Source: Frigidibacter sp037095735 (GTDB lineage Bacteria > Pseudomonadota > Alphaproteobacteria > Rhodobacterales > Rhodobacteraceae). From it: 64,000 nt of DNA. Made by a program: the position numbers and the translations under genes. The notes under the pieces were generated by a model that worked only from the letters and a program-made list of their open reading frames with translations, did not search any database and was not told where the DNA came from. Below, piece by piece: positions 7,986 through 15,327 of the stretch. The DNA is taken from NCBI RefSeq assembly GCF_037095735.1, contig NZ_JBAWKD010000002.1:62001-126000 (forward strand), in the 5' to 3' direction. Each line of letters begins with the position of its first letter. The first letter of the stretch is position 1.

Positions 7986-9347
7986 TCAGGATGACGATCC
8001 GCCCCGGCGCGAAATCCGCAAGCGGATTCCGTCGCGCGCCCGCACGGTCAGATGCGCGACCGGCACCGGCACATCGCCCTCGACAGGATCGAGGCGCAGC
8101 CCGCGCAGGATCGCCGCCAGCATCAGCACGCCCTCGGCCATCGCGAAACCCGCGCCGGGGCAGACCCGCGGCCCGGCCGAGAACGGCAGATAGCCCGCGC
8201 GCGCGCTCTCGCGGGTTTCGGGGCGCGCCCAGCGGTCGGGGTCGAAACGGTCGGGTTCCGTCCAGATCCGCTCGTGCCGGCCAAGGTGGAAGGACGAGAT
8301 CACCACCTGCGCACCGGGGGCGATGTCGCGGTCGCGGAAGCGTTCGGCCTGCGTCGTCTCGCGCACCATCATCGGGACCGGGGCATAAAGGCGCAGCGCC
8401 TCGCGGAAGACGTCACGGGTGAACTTCAGCCGCGAGAGGTCCGAAAAGCCGGGGTTTTCCGGGAAGGCCCGCGCCTCGGCGGCGACGCGGTCCTGCGCCT
8501 CGGGATGGGTGGCGAGCAGGTAGAGCGCCCAGGCCAGCGCCGAAGCCGAGGTTTCGTGACCGGCGAGGAAGAAGATCGCGACCTGATCGACCATTTCCCC
8601 GGTGGTGAAGCCCTGGCCGGTGACGGGGTCGGTGGTGGTCATGATCTTGGTGGCAAGGTCGTCGGGCGCGGTGCCCTCGGCGATCCGGGCGGCGCGCTCT
8701 GCCGTCAGCCGGGTGATCAGCGCCCGGATCTCGCGCGCCGAGGCGGTGACGGCACGGCGATGCGGGCGCGGCAGCCAGCGCGGCAGCGGCAGAAAGGCCG
8801 CGAGATTCAGCAGCGGCTGCGTGCGCTGATAGCGGCGGAAGGCCTGAAAGACAGCCGAGGCCAGCGCGTGCTCGATCGGGATCGAGAAGAGCGTGCGGAA
8901 GATGATGTCGGCGGCGGCATGGCTGCACTCGGCCTCGATCTCGACGGTGCCGGGCGCGAGCCGCGCCTCGGCCGCACGGGCAGCGGCCCACATCGCCGGG
9001 AAGGTGTCGCGCAGGCGCCCGCCCTCGAAGGCGGGGTCGATGATCCGGCGCTGGCGCTTCCATGTCTCGCCATTGGTGACGAAGACCGACCGGCCCAGAA
9101 GCGGGGCCAGACCTTCGCGCACGCGGTCGGATTTCGGGAAATGATCGGGGCGTTCTTTCAGAACCAGATCAATCAGATCCGGATCGTTGCACATGTAACT
9201 TCTGAAGAATGGTGTGCGGAATTCCGCCATCCAGGCCCGGTAGAGCCGCTCCGGCTGCGCCGAGAGGATGTCGGCCCGGAACAGCCTGAGATAGCGCCAG
9301 AGCCCGACCCGGTCGGGGCGCGCTGCGGGCTTGGGCGGGACGCTCAT
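7986..9347 (-). CDS. Cytochrome P450
   Basis: Heme monooxygenase of 453 aa. The ATG at 9347 overlaps the stop of the upstream hydrolase gene (ATGA). The three family hallmarks are visible: the I-helix AGHETSAS for oxygen activation, the K-helix EALR, and the heme-ligand loop FSAGPRVCPG with the axial Cys near residue 396. No membrane anchor or fused reductase is present, so separate electron-transfer partners are needed. None is adjacent. The length and I-helix suggest a soluble or peripheral bacterial P450 of the type acting on fatty acids or terpenoids. The substrate is unknown. Confidence 0.93.
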   Translation of the reverse strand: MSVPPKPAARPDRVGLWRYLRLFRADILSAQPERLYRAWMAEFRTPFFRSYMCNDPDLIDLVLKERPDHFPKSDRVREGLAPLLGRSVFVTNGETWKRQRRIIDPAFEGGRLRDTFPAMWAAARAAEARLAPGTVEIEAECSHAAADIIFRTLFSIPIEHALASAVFQAFRRYQRTQPLLNLAAFLPLPRWLPRPHRRAVTASAREIRALITRLTAERAARIAEGTAPDDLATKIMTTTDPVTGQGFTTGEMVDQVAIFFLAGHETSASALAWALYLLATHPEAQDRVAAEARAFPENPGFSDLSRLKFTRDVFREALRLYAPVPMMVRETTQAERFRDRDIAPGAQVVISSFHLGRHERIWTEPDRFDPDRWARPETRESARAGYLPFSAGPRVCPGAGFAMAEGVLMLAAILRGLRLDPVEGDVPVPVAHLTVRARDGIRLRISRRGGSSS

Positions 9348-10591
9348 GCAAGGGTCCGGTAACGGTTTTGCGCCAAGGTGATCCGGCTGGGCGACGGGGG
9401 GCGGGAGCCCAGACGCTCGGCCAGCGTCATCGGGCCGGCGGTGATGCGGAAATAGTCGTAGTCGTCGGGGCGGCCGGGGAGGTTGTCGAAGGCCGAGAGA
9501 TATTGGAAATGCAGGCGGAAATACTGGCGGCGCAGCCGTGCCCAGGTCTCGGGCCGCAGCGTCTGCGAGAAGGCGGCCGAGAGCACCAGCGGCCAGCGCT
9601 GGTCCGCGGGCGCCACGCCGGAAACGGACACCGGGTCGCAGAGTGCGAAGGCGCAGCCGTCGCCCGGTGCGGTCACGTCGATCCACGTCAGCTCGTCGCG
9701 GGCCGAGAGATAGGCGAGATCCGCGCGCAGCCGCGCCGCCCCCGGCAGGAACGAGACCATCGGCACCACCTGCCCAAGGGTCAGGAACGACAGCTGCGCC
9801 CGCCCCGCCGGCAGCCCGCCGCGGATCAGGTCGGCCAGCACCGAAACACCCAGATGCGCGCCAGAGGAATGGCCGACGACCAGCACCTCGTCCCAGCCCT
9901 CGTTGAGTGCGGTGCGAACGCGCTGACTGAACTCGGCCAGCCGCGCCTCGAGCTCTGGCGGGTTCGCCCCGCGGCCGCGCGCGCCATAGGCGTAGTCGTG
10001 CATCAGGTAATAGGCGTAAAGCCGGTGGTCGATCCGCTTGAACCGCACCAGCACCCAGCCCGCCAGCGCGGCGCCGGCAAAGACCGCCCCCAGCCCCACG
10101 CCCCAGCGCGGCACCGTCGAGACGTGCCCGAGCCAGGCCACCGCCGCCGCCAGCAGCGCCCCGACAAGAAGCGCCAGCACAAGCTGCCCCAGCAGCACTG
10201 CAACCGGATAGAGCGCCGCGACGATCGGCCCGCCGCGCAGCCGCGCCAAGCGGAAAAGCGTGCCATCGGCGAGGTAGATCCAGGCGGTGCGGCCAAGCTG
10301 GGCATAGGTGGCCGCGATCGACTGGCCCATCGAGGCGCGCACCAGATCGGACCAGACCAGAACGTCGACCTCGGTCTCGACCGCCTGCCCCTCGATCCGC
10401 GCCGCGACCTTCCAGCCGTAGCGCCGCCCGCCGGCACGGGCGCTGAGCCCGATGTCATAGCCCGAGAGCGCGGCCTGGGCCTGCGCCTCCTTGCGGTAGA
10501 GCTCGCGGTAGCGGCGCGGATGGAACGGATCGTAGCCGGGGATGTAGAACACCCGCCGCCGCCTGACGCCCGCCTTTGCCACCTCTGCCAC
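9344..10591 (-). CDS. Membrane-associated alpha/beta-hydrolase-like protein
   Basis: Protein of about 415 aa from a GTG at 10591 that has an AGGGG Shine-Dalgarno-like element; an ATG at 10693 is also in frame but lies in the palindromic repeat region. Residues about 135-190 form two hydrophobic membrane segments. The nucleophile elbow VVGHSSGAH (Ser about 242) is typical of lipases and esterases. Early motifs include VFYIPGYDP (oxyanion-hole-like). It is cotranscribed and translationally coupled with the P450 downstream, which suggests a lipid or ester substrate shared by both. The exact family was not recognised. Confidence 0.7.
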   Translation of the reverse strand: MAEVAKAGVRRRRVFYIPGYDPFHPRRYRELYRKEAQAQAALSGYDIGLSARAGGRRYGWKVAARIEGQAVETEVDVLVWSDLVRASMGQSIAATYAQLGRTAWIYLADGTLFRLARLRGGPIVAALYPVAVLLGQLVLALLVGALLAAAVAWLGHVSTVPRWGVGLGAVFAGAALAGWVLVRFKRIDHRLYAYYLMHDYAYGARGRGANPPELEARLAEFSQRVRTALNEGWDEVLVVGHSSGAHLGVSVLADLIRGGLPAGRAQLSFLTLGQVVPMVSFLPGAARLRADLAYLSARDELTWIDVTAPGDGCAFALCDPVSVSGVAPADQRWPLVLSAAFSQTLRPETWARLRRQYFRLHFQYLSAFDNLPGRPDDYDYFRITAGPMTLAERLGSRPPSPSRITLAQNRYRTLA

Positions 10592-10660
10592 TGCCCGCCC
10601 CTTCGCTGCCGCGTCACGGTAGGGGACAAATCGGGCGGGTTTAAGGGGGAATGGCGGCAA

Positions 10661-10790
10661 AGGGGGCGCTGCCCCCTCGGGCTGCGCCCTCACCCGCGGG
10701 ATATTTGGACCAGTAAGAAAGGCATTTTCTCATCGGTTCAAAATATCCCGGGGGGAATGCGCGCGCCAGCGCGCAGAGGGGCGGAGCCCC
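10661..10790. repeat. Dispersed intergenic palindromic repeat, copy 1
   Basis: Intergenic block between the hydrolase gene and purQ. It holds hairpin AGGGGGC-GCT-GCCCCCT (10661-10677), then GGGATATTT (10698-10706) facing AAATATCCC (10741-10749), then hairpin GGGGC-GGA-GCCCC (10778-10790). A related block occurs at 42971-43077. It resembles GC-rich repeats common between genes in this bacterial family. Confidence 0.7.
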
Positions 10791-10876
10791 TGCCCTTCAG
10801 TCCCTCCGGCTTCGCGCTTCCCTCGCGCAGGGGATGGGTGTATGGGAAGCCGTCCCCGCCAGCCCGGAGCCTGCCG

Positions 10877-11545
10877 ATGAAAGCCGCCGTCCTCACCTTC
10901 CCCGGTTCGAACTGCGACCGCGACTTGGCCGTGGCCTTCGAGGCCCAGGGCTTCGAGGTCGCCCGGGTCTGGCACAAGGACAGCGCCCTGCCCGAGGGCA
11001 CCGATGTCGTGGGCGTGCCGGGCGGCTTCTCCTATGGCGACTACCTGCGCTGCGGCGCGATCGCGGCGCAATCGCCGATCGGGGCCGCGGTGAAGGCCTT
11101 CGCCGACAAGGGCGGCTTCGTCATCGGCATCTGCAACGGCTTCCAGATCCTGACCGAGATGGGCCTGCTGCCGGGCGCGCTGATGCGCAACGCCTCGCTG
11201 AAATACATCTGCAAGCCGGTCGCCCTGCGGGTCGAGACCGCCGACAGCGCCTTCACGTCGGCGCTGGCGAAGGGCGACGAGATCACCCTGCCGATCGCCC
11301 ATCACGACGGCAATTACACGATCGACGCCGAGGGGCTGGCGCGCCTGAAGGGCGAGGACCGCATCGCCTTCTCCTATGTACAGAACCCGAACGGCGCTAT
11401 GGCGGACATCGCCGGCGTGCTCAGCGCCAACCGCCGCGTGCTGGGCATGATGCCCCACCCCGAGCGCGCCGCCGACCCGGTGCAGGGCGGCACCGACGGA
11501 TCGGCGCTGTTCCGCTCGATTCTCGGTCAGCTGGCCACTGCCTGA
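10877..11545 (+). CDS. purQ: Phosphoribosylformylglycinamidine synthase, glutaminase subunit
   Basis: Glutamine amidotransferase subunit of the PurLQS complex in de novo purine synthesis, 222 aa. It supplies ammonia for conversion of FGAR to FGAM. The class-I glutaminase triad is present: nucleophile in GICNGFQ (Cys86) and HPE near the C-terminus (His194, Glu196). The oxyanion region GGFSYGDYLR is typical. The start MKAAVLTFPGSNCDRD is conserved. purL and purS are not adjacent in this window. Confidence 0.97.
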   Translation: MKAAVLTFPGSNCDRDLAVAFEAQGFEVARVWHKDSALPEGTDVVGVPGGFSYGDYLRCGAIAAQSPIGAAVKAFADKGGFVIGICNGFQILTEMGLLPGALMRNASLKYICKPVALRVETADSAFTSALAKGDEITLPIAHHDGNYTIDAEGLARLKGEDRIAFSYVQNPNGAMADIAGVLSANRRVLGMMPHPERAADPVQGGTDGSALFRSILGQLATA

Positions 11546-11570
11546 GCGCCCGCGCTTGAGGTGCCGCAAG

Positions 11571-11590
11571 CCCGCCGGTAAAACGGCGGG
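11571..11590 (+). terminator. Short hairpin between purQ and dctB
   Basis: Stem CCCGCCG / CGGCGGG with GTAAAA loop, 25 bp after purQ and only 3 bp before the dctB start. It has no T run. It could be a weak purQ terminator or could limit dctB translation. Confidence 0.4.
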
Positions 11591-11593
11591 GCA

Positions 11594-13375
11594 ATGACGG
11601 TGCGCCCTTCCTCCAGCGCCCGGCCCGAGGCCGAGGCGATCACCGCAAGCGACCGGCGTGCCGGGCGCTGGTGGCTGCGCGGCGCGATCGGGCTGATCGT
11701 GCTGGTCGCGGTCGCGGTGATCTGGACCACGAACTCCTGGCTGACCGCGCGCTTCACCGAAAGCACCCGCAACCGGGCCGAGGTGCGCGTTGCGCTTTAC
11801 ACCGGCAACATCATTTCCGAGCTGCAGCGCAACTCGGTGGTGCCGCTGCTGCTGGCGCGCGACCCCGAGCTGATCGGCGCGCTGAACAGCCAGAACTATT
11901 CGCTGACCTCGTCGCGGCTGATCTCGGCGCAGAAAGAGATCGGCGCCGCCTCGATCCAGCTTCTGGATGCGCAGGGCCGGGTGGTGGCCGCGACCGACCG
12001 CAACCGGATCGGCGCGAATTTCGCCAAGGAAAGCTTCTTCATCTCGGCCCAGCGCTCGAAGGAGACGATCTTCACCGTCTCGAGCCAGGACTCGGGCGGC
12101 TCGGCCTTCACCTATTCGCGGGCGGTGACCTTCGACAACCAGTTCCGCGGCGTGATCCTGGTGGGCGTCGACCTGACCCGGTTCGAGCGCAGCTGGTCGG
12201 TGATCGCCGATGCCGTGGCCGTCACCGACAGCGAGGGCCGCATCATCCTGGCGACCGAGCCGCGCTGGCGGGGCCTGACCATGGCCGAGGCGCTGTCGGT
12301 ACGCTCGGCCCCCTCGGCGATCCAGCGGGCGCTGCAGGCCACCGCCGACTGGGCCAACCCCGCCCCCGACGCCTATGTGCAGGGCGAGGCGGTGATGCGG
12401 GTCGATGCGCGCGTGCCGTTCCGCGGCTGGCGGATGACCGCGTTTTCCACCTACGATTCGATCCGCGAGCGGGTGAACGCGGTGCTGGCGCTGGAAATCA
12501 TGCTGTTCGCGATCCTGATGGCGGGGGCCTTCTACCTGCTGCAACGGCGCGCCCGGCTGCAGAGCCGCGTTCTTTTGCGCGAGTCGACGGAACTTCGTCA
12601 GCTGAACTCGCGTTTGCAGCGCGAGATCGCCGAACGGGAAAAGGCTCAGAAGGACTTGGCCGTCGCCGAACAGACGCTTGCGCAGTCGTCGAAACTCGCC
12701 GCCCTCGGCGAGATGTCGGCGGCTGTCAGCCACGAGCTGAACCAGCCTCTGGCGGCGATGAAGACCTATCTGGCCGGCGCGCGCCTGCTTCTGCAGCGCG
12801 ACCGCCCGACCGAGGCGATGTCCTCCTTCCAGCGCATCGACGACCTGATCGAGCGGATGGGCGCGATCACCCGCCAGCTGAAATCCTATGCCCGCAAGGG
12901 CGGCGAGGCTTTCGAGCCGGTGGACCTGCGGCTGTGCCTGAGCTCGGCGCTGACGATGATGGAGCCGCAGCTGCGCACCCGCGCGGTGCGGATCGTGCGC
13001 TCTGTCCCGCGCAGCCCGGTGATGGTCATGGCCGACCGGCTGCGGCTGGAACAGGTGATCATCAACCTGCTGCGCAACGCGCTGGATGCGACGCGCGACC
13101 AGAAAAGCCCGCAGATCGACATCCTGCTGGCCTCGGGCGAGACGGCGAGCCTGTCGGTGCGCGACAACGGCACCGGGATCGCCGATCTCGACAAGCTGTT
13201 CGAACCGTTCTGGACCACGAAGAAACCCGGCGACGGCGTGGGGCTTGGCCTTGCGATCTCGTCGGGGATCGTCACCGACCTCGGTGGCCGGCTGACCGCG
13301 CGCAACGCGGCCGACGGCGGCGCGGTCTTCGAGATGAGACTGCCGCTGCTGGGCGAGGCCCGCGCGGCGGAATGA
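11594..13375 (+). CDS. dctB: DctB-type sensor histidine kinase
   Basis: Membrane sensor kinase of 593 aa. Membrane helix about 28-46, periplasmic double-Cache-like sensor domain (about 50-295) and second helix about 298-318. A coiled-coil linker follows, then HisKA with phosphoacceptor SHELNQPL (His380) and HATPase with N box NLLRNALDA, DNGTGI and GVGLGLAI. The SHELNQPL form is characteristic of the DctB/NtrB-like group that senses C4-dicarboxylates. Its partner regulator follows 120 bp downstream. The controlled transporter is not adjacent. The TRAP genes 20 kb away are a different system. Confidence 0.9.
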   Translation: MTVRPSSSARPEAEAITASDRRAGRWWLRGAIGLIVLVAVAVIWTTNSWLTARFTESTRNRAEVRVALYTGNIISELQRNSVVPLLLARDPELIGALNSQNYSLTSSRLISAQKEIGAASIQLLDAQGRVVAATDRNRIGANFAKESFFISAQRSKETIFTVSSQDSGGSAFTYSRAVTFDNQFRGVILVGVDLTRFERSWSVIADAVAVTDSEGRIILATEPRWRGLTMAEALSVRSAPSAIQRALQATADWANPAPDAYVQGEAVMRVDARVPFRGWRMTAFSTYDSIRERVNAVLALEIMLFAILMAGAFYLLQRRARLQSRVLLRESTELRQLNSRLQREIAEREKAQKDLAVAEQTLAQSSKLAALGEMSAAVSHELNQPLAAMKTYLAGARLLLQRDRPTEAMSSFQRIDDLIERMGAITRQLKSYARKGGEAFEPVDLRLCLSSALTMMEPQLRTRAVRIVRSVPRSPVMVMADRLRLEQVIINLLRNALDATRDQKSPQIDILLASGETASLSVRDNGTGIADLDKLFEPFWTTKKPGDGVGLGLAISSGIVTDLGGRLTARNAADGGAVFEMRLPLLGEARAAE

Positions 13376-13442
13376 GACCTGCGGCCCGCGCGGGGGCGGC
13401 GCCGGATGGCGGCGGCCCGCGCGTTTGACGTGCCGTGACGAC

Positions 13443-13462
13443 CCGGCCGGGGCACCGGCCGG
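13443..13462 (+). other. Intercistronic hairpin between dctB and dctD
   Basis: Eight-bp perfect stem (CCGGCCGG on both sides, self-complementary) with a GGCA loop, in the 120-bp gap between the kinase and regulator genes. It could adjust the relative expression of the pair. Confidence 0.4.
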
Positions 13463-13495
13463 CCACAAGAGACAACAAGCGGAGACGCAGACAAA

Positions 13496-14827
13496 ATGGC
13501 ACGTACGATGAAGGTCGCGATCGTCGATGACGAACAGGACATGCGGCAGTCGATCAGCCAGTGGCTGACCCTGTCGGGGTTCGAGACCGAGACCTTCTCC
13601 TGTGCCGAGGATGCGTTGAAGGCGATCGGCAACGACTGGCCGGGCGTGGTGGTGTCGGACATCAAGATGCCCGGCATGGATGGCATGGCCTTCCTCAAGC
13701 GGCTGATGGGCCAGGATTCGGGCCTGCCGGTCATCATGATCACCGGCCATGGCGACGTGCCGATGGCGGTCGAGGCGATGCGCCTTGGCGCCTGGGACTT
13801 CCTGGAAAAGCCCTTCGATCCCGGCCGGATGACCGAACTTGCGAAGCGCGCGACCCAGCACCGGCGGATGACGCTGGATGCCCGCGCCCTGCGCCGCGAC
13901 CTGGCCGACGGCACCGGGATCATGGAAAAGCTCATCGGCTCGTCGAGCCCGATGGAGCGGTTGCGCGAGGACATCCTCGACCTTGGGCAGGCCGACGGCC
14001 ATGTGCTGATCGACGGCGAGACCGGCACCGGCAAGACGCTGGTTGCCCATGCGCTGCATGCCGTCGGGCCGCGCGCCTCGAAGAAATTCGCCTCGATCTC
14101 CTGCGCGGCCTTCTCGGAAGAGATGCTGGCGCAGCGGCTGTTCGGCCCGGTCGAGGAAGGCGGGCCGCTGCCGCTGGTGGAAGAGGCCCGCGGCGGCACC
14201 GTGCTTCTGGAAGACGTCGAGGCGCTGAGCCAGGCGCTGCAGGCGCGGCTGCTGACCTTCATCAACGACCAGGGCACCCCGGCAGAGACCCGGATCGTGG
14301 CGATCTGCAACGATCACCAGGCCGGCCGCACCGTCGAGGACGCGCTGCGCCCGGACCTGTATTACCGGCTGTCGGCGCTGAAGATCACCCTACCCCCGCT
14401 GCGGGCCCGCGGCGAGGACATCCTGACGCTCTTCACCCGCATGGCCGAGCAGTTCGCCGATGAATACGGCTGCGAGGCGCCCGTGATCACGGCGCAGGAG
14501 GCCGCGCAGCTGCTGCAGGCGCCCTGGCCCGGCAACATCCGCCAGCTGATCAACGTGGCCGAGCGCGCGGTGCTGCAGAACCGCCGCGGCACCGGCTCGA
14601 TCGCCTCGCTGCTGATGACCGAGAACGAGGCCGCGGGCCCCGTGATCACGACCGAGGGCAAGCCGCTGAAAGAATATGTCGAGAGCTTCGAGAAGATGCT
14701 GATCGACAACACGATGCGCCGTCACAAGGGCTCGATCACCAACGTCATGGACGAGCTCTGCCTGCCCCGCCGGACCCTGAACGAGAAGATGGCCAAGTAC
14801 GGTTTGCAGCGGTCGGATTACCTCTGA
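13496..14827 (+). CDS. dctD: DctD-type response regulator with AAA+ domain lacking GAFTGA
   Basis: Regulator of 443 aa: receiver domain (1-120, phosphorylated Asp55 in VSDIKMPG), AAA+ domain (about 140-380) and a C-terminal Fis-type helix-turn-helix (about 400-443). Walker A GETGTGKT is at 174-181. Where sigma-54 activators have the GAFTGA loop, the sequence runs LFGPVEEGGPLPLVEE, about six residues shorter and without the motif. The Walker B acidic pair is Glu-Asp (LLEDVE, 239-240) instead of Asp-Glu. The GAFTGA loop is needed to contact sigma-54, so this protein probably activates or represses by another route. It pairs with DctB just upstream. Confidence 0.88.
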   Translation: MARTMKVAIVDDEQDMRQSISQWLTLSGFETETFSCAEDALKAIGNDWPGVVVSDIKMPGMDGMAFLKRLMGQDSGLPVIMITGHGDVPMAVEAMRLGAWDFLEKPFDPGRMTELAKRATQHRRMTLDARALRRDLADGTGIMEKLIGSSSPMERLREDILDLGQADGHVLIDGETGTGKTLVAHALHAVGPRASKKFASISCAAFSEEMLAQRLFGPVEEGGPLPLVEEARGGTVLLEDVEALSQALQARLLTFINDQGTPAETRIVAICNDHQAGRTVEDALRPDLYYRLSALKITLPPLRARGEDILTLFTRMAEQFADEYGCEAPVITAQEAAQLLQAPWPGNIRQLINVAERAVLQNRRGTGSIASLLMTENEAAGPVITTEGKPLKEYVESFEKMLIDNTMRRHKGSITNVMDELCLPRRTLNEKMAKYGLQRSDYL

Positions 14828-14884
14828 CCCCTCGCGAACATAGGGGCAGCAGCGCCCGAGCCGGGGGGGCGCAGTCAAGCCTTC

Positions 14885-14908
14885 GGGGGGACCCGCGGTC
14901 CCCCCCGA
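14885..14908 (+). terminator. Hairpin downstream of dctD
   Basis: Nine-bp stem GGGGGGACC / GGTCCCCCC with CGC loop, extendable past one bulged C. It lies 58 bp after the dctD stop and before the rne promoter. It lacks a T run but is a likely terminator. Confidence 0.6.
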
Positions 14909-14942
14909 CCTTCCCTGTTGCAACAGTCGTTCCAAAAACCGA

Positions 14943-14972
14943 TTGTGTTCATCTTGCATTCACACGTATGAT
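14943..14972 (+). promoter_or_regulatory. Predicted sigma-70-type promoter of rne
   Basis: -35 TTGTGT (14943-14948), 18-bp spacer, -10 TATGAT (14967-14972). This is the best-matching promoter in the intergenic region and would place the transcript start near 14979, some 350 nt before the RNase E start codon. The region 14979-15327 has no credible gene and would be the leader. Confidence 0.55.
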
Positions 14973-15327
14973 TCATCGTATCGGCTTGGCCGTGCCCGAC
15001 CGGGTACGCCGCCGCCGATCCACCAGTTTCGCAGCCGTCCGGCGGGCGCCGGGTCCCTCGATGGATCCGCCCGAATGACGGCCCGAGAGGGCCGCGAGGC
15101 CGAATTCGTCCCGGTTTCCCGGGGCATCAACGGGCGCCACGGCGCCAGGAACAGAACCGCGATGACCTGCGTGAGGACGACGGACCGGACAGTGGAGCAG
15201 CGCATCGTCGCCGCTCCCGCGCCCCGCGCCGTTCTCGGGGGTCAGCGCCTCAGCAGTGAAAGCAGCCAGATGACCGCCGGGGCCCGCCAGGGTCGCGGTG
15301 CGCGATCGGCTGCGAGATACAGGACCA

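Noticed and set aside
10730..14317. Very long open frame on the minus strand across purQ, dctB and dctD
   Set aside because: It overlaps three genes with clear family motifs and has a composition (His, Gln, Arg, Ala) typical of antisense frames in GC-rich DNA.
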